A stretch of DNA of 64,000 bases, taken from positions 36,399,543-36,463,542 of the forward strand of contig NC_064754.1 in NCBI RefSeq assembly GCF_011397635.1. Direction: 5' to 3'. The DNA is from Epinephelus fuscoguttatus (Eukaryota > Chordata > Actinopteri > Perciformes > Serranidae). Below the pieces are notes generated by a model that did no database searches, was not told the DNA's origin, and saw nothing but the letters and a program-made list of their open reading frames with translations. The position numbers and the translations under genes are program-made. Below, one piece after another: positions 12,469 through 24,832 of this stretch; positions within the stretch are counted from its first letter, which is position 1, and every line of letters starts with the position of its first letter.

Positions 12469-14336
12469 TGGCCATTTCGAACCTTCTCAGGTTGGTATGC
12501 GTCTCTTTGAGTAACAGGTGAAGGCCAGAAGGGCCCCTGATAATTTGGGCCCCTGGGCCTGTACCTGTGACCTGTTCAGTAATCCATCCATGTGTAAAAT
12601 ACTGGGTTACTACTCTACAGCAAAAGTAGAGTGCCTATTATGTAGAACTGCCTCTTTCAGACTAGGCTATAAAGCTATATAATTTTATATGCTTCATATG
12701 TGTTTAATATGTGGGTAGAATGTTGATGTGTTTAGCTACTTTATGTGCTTTTGGGTGGTTTAAGCAGCTATTCTATAACCTGATCATGTTTTGTATGTAA
12801 AATCTTTATACAAAATAATACAATTAATATATTGCAGCTTTCAGATAAATGTGATGGAGGAAAAAAACATATTTTTTATTTAGTAGGGGAGAAGTATAAA
12901 GTAGCATGAAATGAAAATGCTCAGGTAAAGTGCAAGCGTTTAAATCAATTCTAAACTTCAGGGGACCTAATAGGGACCCCAGCATGAAGCTATATATGAG
13001 ACAAGTGGCCTAATTTCTAAACAACATGGTCCTGGAGTGCCTGTGCAGTCACACTTGTTACGCTGATGTCTGTAGATGATGATCATTATGAATCCACACA
13101 AACAGCTTAGATTTCTTTTTATTTGCAGAATAGAAATTATCCATATCAGTTTTTCATGCTTTTATTTTTCATACAGCAGCTATGTTATGGGGACTTGAAG
13201 AAAAATAGCATTTTTTTTAACATTATACAGAAGGTCACAGTAGCAAGTGTCATTTATTAAGTCAGTGAAACACCTAATAAAATAGTGCTTCGGTCATAAA
13301 TTCCATGTTAATATAATATTGCAACATTAACCAATGACAGTTAAGTATACCTGGGTATAACAAATTACACTGAGGACATACATTTGAGTCATAAGTACAT
13401 TTTAACAAAAGGACTACAGCACATCCAAGATGTGACATCAGTTTTAAAAAAGTCATTTCTGTATTATGTATAGACCCCTTAATGGCTTGTGTTGTACAAA
13501 AGTGCGTACCAGTCAACATCCAGTGGATTCACAGTCAGTAAAATACAGTTTTACTTCTATTTTAATCCAAATGTCTCCAAATTTAAAAAGAAGTGACTGA
13601 GTAAAATGTGTGTAAAATCATTAATATGATAAATGTTTTCAGAAGCTTGAGCTGCACAGCTTTAATGTAAACTGCTTAAACATACAGCTTTTCTTAGCTA
13701 TTCCTCGACTTCTTTCATCCTGGCACCACAAAGAATGGCGTCCCTTACAGGGTGAACAGGACTCATTAAAACATACTGGTGTTAGTGCAACACGGTGATC
13801 TTGTCTGTCACTTTTGGCACAAGAGATCGCCACACCTAAGACACCGCACCACACCCTTTTCTGCATTCCTTTTCTGAGGTGACACTCCAACGATTGCAGC
13901 GCTTTTAAATCCTCATGTAGACTGTGCCTTGAGGAATAAAATGCAGGGAGTGTCTATTGGGATCTATGTGCACCAGCTTTGTGCAGCTGTTTTGGAAAAT
14001 ATTGCAGCTTTTAAACTCTGTCTGTAGTGTTATGTCTTTTTTGGTACTTTCTGCATTTGACACACACACATGACACGCTTGCTGACACCCAGACACTCCC
14101 AACATTACTAATCCGTCTGGCTGTTGAGGCAACTGCTAATCCTCTATTACTTCCCTAAATTTTGTTTGGTTATCTTACCAGGTCAAAGACTTGCATGTCA
14201 CAGGCTACAACCATTGATCTTTTCACTTCCTGTTTCCCTGTAGTCCTTCCTCTTTCAAGCGGTCGACTATGTTTTCCCGTATTTCATGCTTTGACTTTTT
14301 CTGAGGATGGCATTGTAATGCAGGTGATTCAGTTTT
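12469..14336. other. Intergenic stretch plus 3' flank of the Myb/SANT-like gene
   Basis: After a short tail of the tandem repeat (to about 12500) the sequence is AT-rich and lacks coding signatures. Short ORFs at 13274-13519, 13639-13890 and 13905-14132 (minus) show no recognisable domain or splice context. The part nearest 14336 probably contains the 3' UTR of the gene at 14337-21666, but I cannot place its poly(A) site. Confidence 0.5.
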
Positions 14337-17300
14337 TCAGCCTTTCAGCACCTTTTCTTTCAGCAGGTCCAAGATGACCTGCCTCTCTTGGCTCTCCAGC
14401 TCAAATCTCCGCTCCCTCTCTTTTCTTTCAGCTCCCAGACGTTCCCTCTCCAGAGTGATCTTACCTGAGAGGGAAACAAATGGAAATCAAATCTGTAGGT
14501 CAGGGCACCTTAGGTCAGGGCACCTTGAGGATGATGGCAACATAACAGTTTTAAGAAAATCTTGACCCTTTTTAGCTGACATCATTACCTCACTGATTCT
14601 TTAAGTGTAATGTTTTAACATGGCAGCCAGGTCACAAACTTTCTCATTTTACAGCTAAACAGTACACAAAATACTTCCCAGGAAGGGACTGACATGATTG
14701 ACAGCTGCAATCTCTGAAAATGACCTGTGATTGGCCAAATTCTCCCGTCCTGGCCTGGAGTTTATAAAGCCTGAAAACAGAGCCAAGTAAAGGTGCAGAA
14801 GTCTAGTGTTCTGTAAGGTTATTATGAGATATTTGCTAAGTGACGCAAAATTAAACTGCCTACCCCAGCTTTAATTTAGCCTGGCTCCAGACCCTTGTCT
14901 CAGATTTTTAAAATGAAATGGAAATTCAGAATGATAATAAAGCAATTTTCAATTCAAACTTCATTAGAATTTTGCCTAGGGGGGCGACGGTGGCTTAGTG
15001 GTAGAGCAGGCGCCTCATGTACAAGGCTGTTGTCGCAGTGACCCGGGTTCGAGTCCAGCCTGTGGTCCTCTGCTGCATGTCACTCCCTCTCTCTCTCCCC
15101 CTTTCACACTTGTCTGTCCTATCGATTAAAGGCTAAAAAATGTCCCAAAAATATCTTTAAAAAAGAATTTTGTCTAGGATGGAAAAAACACAACAATTAA
15201 AATATAGTGAAAATTAGTACCATAAAAACTTGATCAGAAACGTCTATAACAAATGCTTGATAACAAGCATCCTGTCAAGTATTTTGTGTTTTGTGAAAAT
15301 CTACCTTGCAGGATAGAAATATTCACCGGAACGGAAAACCATAACATAGCTGTGACGAACAATTGGTTTGAATTTAAGGGTTGATTTCACACTACTCTTT
15401 TATGAAAATCTTACTCCTTTGAATCTCTAGCTCTTCCCGGCGCAGGGCAAGTTCCTCCTCCCGCAGCCGCTGCTCCGCCTCTGAGCGTTTCTCCAGGAAG
15501 CTGAGAATCTCAGAGTAGGTCTGGCAGCAGCACTGGCAGGGCCGCTTGGCTGTGGGCGCCGCTGAAAGCTCTGCCATTTCCTCGCGATCTTCTTCTGGTT
15601 CTGCTGTGACAGTAATTATGTAAAAATGTACCCATTTCCAAAGGGAGCAGTGCAACACCACAGCAACATCCACAGAGCTGGCAGGGATTCATTGCTGAAG
15701 GACACTTGAGAAGGGCAAATACTTGCTTACACAGGCGCTTGAACTTGAAATTGAGAGCTGGCGTTGAGGGGTTTGAGCTTTGCTCCATCAAAGTTGGTAT
15801 TTTGAGTAGAAAACACTTACACCTCTGAAGACTTCTCCATAAAAGCAAAACAAAATACATTTCAAGCAAGTTAATGTTTCACGCTTTAAAGACTTAATAC
15901 CCAAACCCAGTGGTGCAAAATGGATGAACGTGATCAAATCTCCTACTCCCTCACAAGATATTAATGATGCTACCTAATGCACTGCATTACCAGTATATTT
16001 TACTATGCCAGGAAACAATTATGCAGTATTTGGGACTCCAGTGTGGTTGGCAGTGTCTTTCATTACATGCACATTACCTACTGAGTCATATTCCATAATT
16101 AAACAAGATATGATTAGTCTGTCAGCAGGACGTAATGACTGAGAGGGAATGACCTTGGGGGTAATATGAACACATTTACTTTAACTATCAAGTGACAGAT
16201 TGTTGTCATGTGTGAATGTGTTTTTACCTGCAGTGGGTGCTTGTGTGATGGTGATGTTGGGTTTGTCCTGCTCTGGTAGAGACAGTTCTTCTATGGCTCG
16301 CTTTCTCAGTTCATCATCCTGAAAGAGATCAGGACAAGATGAAATACCTCTTCTACAACAATAAGAGCAAGGAAAAAGAGGATAATGAGCGCCGGCAGCA
16401 ACTGTTACCAACAGCAGCAGTAGAAGTTGTTACAGCAATAGCAGTATTAGAGTAGTTGTAGCAGCAGTGATAGTGTTAGCGGTGCTGTATAAGCAGTTGG
16501 CTTGTCACTGAATGCCACCAAGAGGTAGAAAAGGGAAGTGGTTGAGTAGATACAGAGAACAAAATATCTGCTGACTTGGATGTCCACTTTCCCAGCTATA
16601 GCCTCAGTTCCAGTAAACTGTTAGAAAAGATAATCGCCAGCACAGGCAGAAAAAATGTACATCGACTGTAGTATTTTCATGAGACAATGGGCATCCTGAC
16701 TCTATAAAAAAGGTGCAAAGTAAGCTAAAAACATGTGGTGGAAGAAGCATTTAGGTGTTTTAAAGGAAAAGTACTAATGCAACACTGTGGAAATATTCCA
16801 CTATGAATAGAAGCCATGCATTCACAACCTTACTGACATTAACATATGTAAGTATTTTCAGCAAAAGTACTCATTATGCTTTAAAGGTGCCCTGTCAGTG
16901 TTTTACTATCATATCTGATGTTTTTGGATTAATATTACTGTTGTTTTAATGTATAAGCTGCATTTTACTATTTGGCTTAATCTACAGCAATGCATCATGT
17001 TCTACAAGAGCTCATAATGTTTGTAGCATCACTGACCTGTGAGAACCATGATTCTCTTAAAAGTCGCTTTTTCATGGTGTCAGAAAAAATTTCAGCTTTG
17101 TTACGATGGTGCATTTTCAACATAATCCAAGAGGGGTTTTAAATGGTTTATTTAGCTTAAGAAGTGGAAGAGTCATCTCAACCCATATAGGAAGAGTTCA
17201 CCCTTCAGTTTATTACAAGAGTTCAAAAACATACATTGTTTTTGAACAGGAAGGGTATGAAAAACTGTCTGAAAAGAAACTAAAGCTGTTAGACACATGT

Positions 17301-20300
17301 AGTGGAGTAAAAACTACAGTATTTACCCCTGAGATGTAGCGGAGTAGAAATATAAAGTTCGTAAAATAGAAATACTTAAATAAATTTAAGTTGAATCACC
17401 TCAAAATGTGTACTTAAGTGCAGTGCTTGAGCAAATGTACTTACTTACATTCCACCACTGCATTATCATAAATATAATTTCAGAAAATATAGCTGTACTT
17501 TTGGTTCACAAAGGGTCACACAATATATATGAAGGTTAAAGAGATGATTATTGAGACAGGAAAGAAGAGAAAAAAAGCACTATATTTGTATTGTCTTAGG
17601 GGAAATTTCTCTTAACACATTTTTTCATGTGAAACAACAAATACTCTTGCTTCTTCTGTCTTGTAAAGATTATTCAGGAGAAGTAACACTTTGGTAAAAC
17701 TGCTCACTACTTCAAACTCATGACAAGGGGCTGAAAACTGACACTCATTTCATTTTAAAGGGCCTGTGTGTAAAATGGGTTGAAAACAGTGACATCAGTG
17801 GTCAAATTCTAGATTGCAGGGCTCACTCACTCACCCCTCCCGTCGGGTAAATGACAGTGGCCTCGTTTGGACAAAAAGCCTTGTGCACGAGTTTTTCAGT
17901 AGGTCTGTCTAGTGAGGTGAATGTTTATTTAGAAATCTAAACCATGTTACGATATTGTAATGAATCCCTCACAAGCAGGAGACCAGAGGAGCGTTCGGGA
18001 AAAAGGCCAGTTTATTTGAGCACTCCAAAAACTCCGGTAACACTCCACTCCGTCCCAAACTCTGACTCTTCTAGCGTAACACACACACTTCATAACTTTA
18101 CACACATACTCGTTTACCATACTGAATGGGGACCCCCTCCCCTCTCTGCTCCACTAATCTCCAGCCCGCACACTGACTGACAGCGTAGCCTGTAAACAGA
18201 GCTCAGCTGTTCATTTAACCTAGCAATATCTCCGGACTATAGTAGCTGCAATGGACGACTTCGAACACGATTTTGAAGAGTTTCTTGTAGCGGACACAGA
18301 TCCAGAGCCATACCTGTTTGAGCCGGAGCATACAGATGAGGAACTCCATGTGTTTGATGCTGAGCGGGCAAGAAGAGAGGCTGAATGCACAGAATGGGAT
18401 TCGGTGCTACCATCGTTGGGGAGATATATCATCAGGAGGAAAAGCGCAGAGAGTGCATCACAAGGAGTGAAGTTGCGTCTTCTTTTTCTCGCAGATGACG
18501 GTTCGGGTTCATTCTCTCCTGTTGCGTGGTAAGTGTGGTCCATTCACAAACTTTATAACTAAAACAACTTTTCACTACTCTCTACCTACGAACTACTAAC
18601 ACTCTCTGCTGTTTCCTCCTCCTCCTTCCTTCGTCCTGCTGTCTTTGTTGGTTCATTTATACACGCGAAACACGTTCTGTGGCTGGCTGGATTGTCCGCT
18701 CGGTCTGCCGTACATACATGGCGGCGCAAGATGGCGACCTCTCTAAAGCAAGGCCCTTGCTATATATATGTATATAAAGCATAATTATAAGGCTACGAAA
18801 ACCAAACGAATTTTATTTTATAGCGATTATACACTTGTATAAACATATTAATGGGTAGAATATTCAGATTCAGATTCAGATTGACAATAAACCATGCCAA
18901 ATATTACACACTGGCCCTTTAAGGAGACACAAGCTTGAAATGTTTAGAACCACTGAACAACTGAATAGGCTGTGGTTTAATATCCATGTCGGTCTTTGAA
19001 ATCAGAACAACTGTTGTTATGAATCTCACACTTTTACTCCAAAGTGCTGCTGACAAGTAAAGTATAAGTGAAAGCTGTAACTTATATGTTTGATCTGCCC
19101 CTGTATTCCAGCTCAAGGGCACTACAACGCCTTCTGTAAAGAAACATTTCTTGCCCAAGTGGTGTCACAAAATTTAACCTACTCCTCTCTGCTAACGCAA
19201 CACCCACCTGGTACTTTGTGTTCTCTCCACTGGCCAGGAGCCCCTTCTCAGCCTCCAGCTCCAAAACCTCATGGAGCAGATCTTCCTTTTGGGCGTACAA
19301 CCTCTCTGTTCCAAATCTGAGTACACCAAAAGCACACTCACATTTAAAGAATGCTTCACCCATAAAATGACCCTTGGTATATCAATTATTCATCACAGTT
19401 ACTTTGAATTTGTTAAGGAAACTTTGTTTTCTTGCATACCACCACTGTGAACGGAGAATCCAAAAAAGCAAAGATTCTTCATAAATTAAGTGTGTATCCA
19501 ATGTTTTGATATAATTTTGCTGTTGCTGAATGCTAACCCTGATTGCTTAAATTCATAAGAAATGTTCGCCTCTTTTGGATTCTCCAGCCACTGTGGAGGC
19601 ACACAAGAAAAGAACGTTTTCTTTACGGATTCAAGGAATGTGACTAACTGATACAGAAATGATCATTTTGTTTTCCTTTAAACTTATGTTTCTTTCTGGT
19701 TAGGCCAAGCACAACTACAAGTCAGCATACATCCAATTCAGTGACATTATTTCCTCAAGCAACAGTCCAGTTAGCTCCTAGTGAGCGAACCAACCTGCGC
19801 AGACTGGGAAAGTCTTGCTTCTTGTAGTAATCCAGCAGCAGCATGGTCCTCTCCCTGCACCTCCTGGCATCTACCTCAAAGTTCTCATCTTGGAGGGCTG
19901 CAGTGATGATCTCCCCCACTCGGGCCCAGATCCGTCCTGATGAAGATGAAAAAGTTCAGGCACATGTAAATATACAGTATGTAGCTCATGAATACAGGGA
20001 AGTGTCATGTTTTCCCTTTGACTGGTCTTTCTGGCTGTTATGCGATGGATTTCTGTTGAATGTCTGTTGAACACAATTACTGTTTAAGGTAAGAGGAGAT
20101 TGTAAAGATGCTATTAATGTTTTGGATAGGTAGTGTCCCTGGATTAAATGTCATTGTAGCTCCACTAGAAATATTGTGATGTAGTGTCATAATGATACTT
20201 GCATTTCTAACTTCAATGCAATATCTTGAGAAATGTCAATATCCGATACCATTTTTGATACTACAGGGAAAAACTGACATTGAGGGCATACAAGTGAAAC

Positions 20301-21666
20301 ATAATAAGGCTACAACATGATAACGGCAACTTTTCTTTTCTTGGTTAGTAGCAGAAAACAGCAGAATGACTGCAGAAAACATTACCATATAACAGAGAGC
20401 GAGAAAGTGAGCTGGTACCGGTGTATTGATACTGTTGAAAATGAGTACTGAAACCGTTTAAAGCATTCAGAATCCATATGTATCAATAAATCAATATTTT
20501 TGACAACTGATGGCACCACACATTGCCCCCATTTGTCAAGCAGGAACTGCAGCTCTCTGCATCTACAGAGTAGCTTATGGAAGTGTTTTCAGGCAGATTG
20601 GTCCTTTAGAAACAGGACTAACCTGGCTCTTTGGAAGCAAAGGGGTTCTGGGCTATAACCTCCCGCAGAAGGATGATGTCGTGCCTTGCTGAAAAACGCA
20701 CCTGGCGCTTTCGTGGGGTCGTGGAAGGGCCGGCGAGGGAAAAACCTAAAATTGGGAATAGAACAGAACACAATAAAATAGAACTGATACAGCCTAAAAG
20801 TATGTTGAAACACACTGAGGTGAGATGATACATCAGGAAACCATCATTCACTCAGAGGGTCGTTCAGAACTGCTCTGACCTTCTTAAAAAGGGAACAAAT
20901 AAATTATATCCCATAATCACATTATTATTGTTATTATTACCATCAGCATTATCAGCATTAGAACTATCAAGTCCCGCTTGGGCATATGTTACTGCTGAAC
21001 CCACTGTTACCTTGGTAACCAAGTGTTATAATTGGACCAAGACCATTACACTTCCTGGATAAGACTGCAAGCATAATTAAACTGACCTATGTCAGGTGAA
21101 CATGGGGTCATTAGAGAAATACTCAGTGGATCATGTAATTACATGTTATTACCATGCATATGACTAACTAACCACATGGTTAAGTTCATTTCGTTGTCTT
21201 AGTACTTGGACTCTGTGCCATGACAATAAAGTTGAATCTAATGTTATCTGATCTATCTAATGATTGGGAACAGACATGGCCTGTGTTTTGGTGCAGAGAG
21301 GTAAAAGGTGGCAGCAGTTTTTCAGTTGCAGAACTGCTGTTAGACAGATGACAGCAGCTCTGTCACTGCTGTGCTCCACACTGTGCACAAGTGCAGGCAG
21401 CCGGTCGCCTGCAGCTACAAGAATGCCTACACAGAACCGAGACAAATAGCCTGTAAAGCTGTGGTAGCCCTACAGAGGCTACAGCACGTTCAATGCCTAA
21501 ACTACGCGTCAGAGGAGGAGGAGGAGCATTTTGCGCACGAACCGAGAGAAGCACCAAACGCCGTTAAGGAGATGTTAATATAAGTGGTTTGAAAGGCGCG
21601 TGAGACGTGGAGGCGGTAAGGTATCTCACCGTTGTTGATCGGCACTTCCACAACTACCCGGTCCAT
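14337..21666 (-). CDS. Myb/SANT-like DNA-binding, coiled-coil protein (271 aa, unnamed)
   Basis: Complete gene. Exons in order: 21630-21666 (ATG at 21664-21666), 20623-20745, 19795-19936, 19208-19316, 16228-16318, 15415-15600, 14337-14464 (TGA at 14337-14339). The sum is 816 nt = 271 residues + stop, with phases consistent throughout. Residues 24-54 are basic and helical (RKRQVRFSARHD, then LLREVIAQNPF). Residues 55-100 begin RIWARVGEIITAAL and continue to RRCRERTMLLLDYYKKQDF. This tryptophan-spaced three-helix pattern is typical of Myb/SANT- or MADF-like DNA-binding domains. Residues 168-187 are acidic, 188-194 read PCQCCCQ, and about 198-271 form a highly charged coiled coil ending in LLKEKVLKG. 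I infer a nuclear DNA- or chromatin-associated regulator that may dimerise through the coil. I do not recognise an orthologue name; derivation from a transposon Myb-like protein is possible. Gene structure is confident, function is not. Confidence 0.85.
14985..15165 (+). mobile_element. tRNA-derived SINE
   Basis: The head carries a consensus RNA polymerase III A box (TGGCTTAGTGG) and a perfect B box (GGTTCGAGTCC) 40-50 bp downstream. This is followed by a tRNA-unrelated body with a CT-rich tract, ATTAAAGGCTAAAAA and an A-rich end. It is intronic in the Myb/SANT-like gene, antisense to it. Related copies lie at 41938-42035 and 44567-44755. Confidence 0.85.
17759..18918 (+). mobile_element. TTAA-flanked element carrying an exon-like ORF
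   Basis: The termini are AGGGCCTGTGTGTAA and TTACACACTGGCCCT, with exact TTAA on both sides (17755-17758 and 18919-18922), as for piggyBac-type insertions. Length is 1160 bp. Its right third (ACATGGCGGCGCAAGATGG, GTATATAAAGC) resembles the 287-bp MITE at 7117-7403. In place of a transposase it contains a promoter-like CpG-bearing segment and a + strand ORF at 18251-18532. It lies in the intron between 16318 and 19208 of the Myb/SANT-like gene, in antisense orientation. Confidence 0.75.
18251..18532 (+). CDS. Exon-like acidic ORF inside the TTAA element
   Basis: The frame starts with ATG and encodes an acidic peptide: MDDFEHDFEEFLVADTD, then EPYLFEPEHTDEEL, then an Arg/Glu helix (DAERARREAE) and CTEWDSVLPSLGRYIIRRK. 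The reading frame closes soon after a strong splice donor (GTAAGTG at about 18529), so this may be a first coding exon whose partners lay elsewhere. The PYLFEPE..T.EEL pattern reminds me of acidic N-termini of multicopy fish proteins with a P2X7 C-terminal-like domain, but that is memory, not a search. No further exon is recognisable nearby. It could be a captured host exon, a remnant of an element gene, or chance. Confidence 0.35.
   Translation: MDDFEHDFEEFLVADTDPEPYLFEPEHTDEELHVFDAERARREAECTEWDSVLPSLGRYIIRRKSAESASQGVKLRLLFLADDGSGSFSPVAW
19421..19617. mobile_element. Short foldback/MITE in intron
   Basis: Two 45-nt arms (19421-19465 and 19573-19617) are inverted copies matching at about 35 of 45 positions, including an identical GGAGAATCCAAAA core. 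They are separated by about 107 bp of AT-rich spacer. There is no coding capacity. It sits between exons 3 and 4 of the Myb/SANT-like gene. Confidence 0.65.
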
Positions 21667-21760
21667 GTTTCTGTTTGGTGCATCCGGGAACCGCCTGACG
21701 CGCGCAGCACACGTCCAGTCACCAGTACAGGTTCCCTACTGACGTGTAGCTCAACTTGGC
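21480..21760 (-). promoter_or_regulatory. CpG-rich region around first exon of the Myb/SANT-like gene
   Basis: CpG dinucleotides are locally dense (CGCGTCAG, GGCGCGTGAGACG, CTGACGCGCGCAGCACACG) around the first coding exon at 21630-21666, against a CpG-poor background. This fits a TATA-less vertebrate promoter. The start site is not resolved. Confidence 0.4.
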
Positions 21761-22214
21761 GGAGAATCAGGATCTGGCACAACGGAGGTAACGCTCTGCA
21801 CTTTTAGTTGCACTTAGTCCGTATGACCACAAGATGGAGCCAGAGAACTGCTGACCCCAAAGAGGCTAGCGTGCCATGGTGTGAGGACAACTATGATGTT
21901 GGAGTGGGGAGCATTTTCCACAGCACAGATGTTCCATAGAGTGGCTCAGCACTCAGAGAAAATAGCTACCAGGAAGTGGACAAACTGGCATTGGTTACAC
22001 AGTTTTTCCTATTTTTTTTCTACCATATGCAAATACAAGTAATGAACAGTCTAATACATTTCAATATTCTGCAAAAAGTGAAAACTTTAATGAACAACTG
22101 GAAGCAGGAAACCGTACATAAAGGCCAAAATGACTTACGCATTTGAAGTAAGGCGATAGTCACAGTAGAATCCCTCAAAACATAATGAAAATAAAAATAC
22201 CTAAAACTTCAATT

Positions 22215-22715
22215 CAAAGCCTAGTCCTAATTAAACGCCTAGTCCCTTTTCCTTGTGTGGTGTGGCTACACATTTTGACAAATAAAGGCTTGTCTCAATT
22301 AGACGCCCAGTCTGTTTGACAAGCAGTTCATTATACTAGTTCTTTGGATGTATAAAACAGGGCTGTTGACTACCCACTTGAGCTATCTGTTTAGATCGCA
22401 CAATCAAATATAAATATTTAAACTTTTGTCAGTATGGATATGCTGCACACAACGTGAGCTTGGTTAGATTCTCCACAATTCAATCGTTGAGTTCATTTTG
22501 CTGAAACCAAGAGCACCAGAGAAGACCATAATTCGGGTATATGAACGGGTATGACGAAGAAACAAGTGGTGATTCCCTTCCTCTGAAGCATCCCATTCCT
22601 CAATTACCCCATACGTTATTCATATTCCTTTAGTCCGCAAGGGCCCACTGTTGAAAAGAATCAAAGGGGTTTTCCATGAAAATTAATCAAAGTTATGAAT
22701 ATCGTTTTAATGACT
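22215..22715. repeat. Interspersed repeat, copy 1 of a pair (with 51500-51990)
   Basis: Long stretches match 51500-51990 in the same orientation, including TTTTGACAAATAAAGGC, TGTATAAAACNGGG, GACTACCCACTTG, GAGCACCAGAGAAGACC and CATGAAAATTAATCAAAG. Indels and substitutions separate the copies. It contains 'caattagacgcc' motifs and no ORF. Probably a non-autonomous DNA transposon; the class is undetermined. Confidence 0.7.
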
Positions 22716-24832
22716 GAATGGACTGAAACCAAATGCTAACTTGTGTTTAGGAACTCAGTCTAATCATTGTTGTGACCTGTGTGTTCCTTCAGTAGCTATG
22801 CATTTATCACCCAGAGGTTCAAATTTTGTCAAAAGATTTAAACTCTGAGAAAAACAAGGTGCATTAATATTTTTGGACTGATTGTGTGTTTGAGAGACAG
22901 AAAAACACAATCCCTGGGAGAGTCATTCTAGGGAACATTTGCGACCAGATGTCAAGCCAAGTCAATATTATTTATATAGCTCAAAATCACAAATCTGTCC
23001 TGTGAGTCATATTCGTGCTCACTCTCAACTCCGACAAGCTACTGCATCTCTCCTGTGGAGTTTTGTTTACAGCAGTGCTTTTCTTCACACCAGCTCCTTC
23101 CATGCGCTTTTCTTTTACTTTTGACATTTAACCTCCTGATTTCCAGGCAGGGTCAGTGTGATATTCAGACACAACAAGTGTTAAAAACTTAAATATGTTT
23201 GGACAATGTATTGCCTGTATATGCAGGTGAAAAGCATACAAGGTCTTGTAAACAGTGTTTAGCATTATCTGACCACTAGGTGTCCCCCACATGAGTAAAA
23301 ATACTTATACCACTCTATTATTTGTCTGATGACTTCTCAGCCTCGCACCAAACAGAGCTTGTGTTAAATCCATAGCCTTGAGATACCATTAACTCATAAT
23401 CGCTTTATCTCTGCAGTTTACTTACTTGATTTGCAGTTTGCCTTGTCATCCATCTGCATTCTCCACTTATACATCTTTTCCAACCAATGGGAATGAATAC
23501 CTATAACTCCCCATTATTCATGCAGGTACCGAGATGTTAATAAATGCTGCAATTTTTGTAGTATGTGCCTACAATTCATCCACTATTGTCCAGTATCCAT
23601 TAGTGTGCAGTGCACATTTTGAATTAAAATCCCAGAGAAGTGACTGCTTTTGGTATTCACTGAGCAAAAATATTAAATTGAAGATTGTTAACCTTTTCCG
23701 CCAGCTTTCATTGAAAGGAAAAAGCTGACTGCTTCAAAGAAGGAGCGAAAGATGCTGACTTGGGCTCAGATTCTGGATGCTTCTTTGTCTTTGAATGTTA
23801 GGTTGCAAAATAAGAAAACACATATTATTGATCAACAGATCCTTAAAACATACAGCTCATCCTGACTGCTGTGAATAGTTTGGAGGCTCATAGATACTGT
23901 GAAGGTGTAACTGTGATGTTCAGCTCACTGATAGATATTATTATATAGATAGATATTGATTGTCAACAAAGATACATTCATTTTGTTCATGTCAGGTCAG
24001 TACCATAGTGACAGACAATACAATCGTATTTTATATTTAAATTCATACCTCTATCACAAGGTCATTAAATTCATACCTCTATCACATCCCTAATGTGTTC
24101 TTTGCTTTAGCACAAAGTGACTCATTGTAATTTTAACTTGTGGCAATTACTTGTTGCTTCTGAAGTTATTCTGCAACCATCCGATATTATATCCAGGTAT
24201 CCCGTCACACCTTCAGAGCAACTTTGAGATCAAACAGCACATGCATGTACTTTGTCACTGCTTTTTTCCCCCTTGAGTTCTGGACCACCAATATTCAAAT
24301 ATGCTCGAAATGCCCCCATCAATTTGTTGATTATTTCATCACTGTACATATAGACAGTGCATGCAGTGCGATTGCACTGGGGACCCTGGGGTGGAAGAGC
24401 CCGTATAGAGACTGGGTGCTTGCAAGTGATCTGTACAGTATTTCTTGGAACTATACTTGTGTTTATAGATAAATGATAAATAAAGAACATTATTAAATTC
24501 AAAATGGAGCCATTTGCTATATTTATCATCAAAAAGGCAAACCCATCTGCATCATGGTTTCTTTTTTGTAAATAGTCAGTAGCTATCTAAAACAAAACTA
24601 TATGCTTTTTTTTAATATGAGCTATACAGTCTATAAATATACTACAAAAACTATTCTATAACATGATACATTTCCTATTCTCTTTGATATTTTTGCCAGA
24701 TATAAAATGATGATTGCTGGGTAATATGTATGTTGATGTTGTCTCGCTTTGTGTCAAGACAATACATCCACAATAGCTTGCATGAGGGCCCATCGTCTTA
24801 GTGTGCGCTGGGGCCCATCGTAACTTCCTTAC
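22716..24832. other. Intergenic, no gene seen
   Basis: AT-rich DNA with stop-ridden frames. The only structure noted is a tandem duplication of about 27 bp at 24041-24088 (ATTCATACCTCTATCACA twice). None of the small ORFs shows a domain or flanking splice logic. Confidence 0.5.

Noticed and set aside
14985-15060. Functional tRNA gene
   Set aside because: A and B boxes are present but no cloverleaf with acceptor stem is evident, and the segment continues into a SINE body and A-rich tail.
15510-15869. 119-codon minus ORF overlapping the Myb/SANT-like gene exon
   Set aside because: It is in a different frame from the exon 15415-15600, which joins its neighbours in phase; this is a shadow.
18220-18543. 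107-codon minus ORF antisense to the TTAA-element ORF
   Set aside because: Serine/arginine-rich antisense shadow of the acidic + strand frame, with no supporting splice signals.
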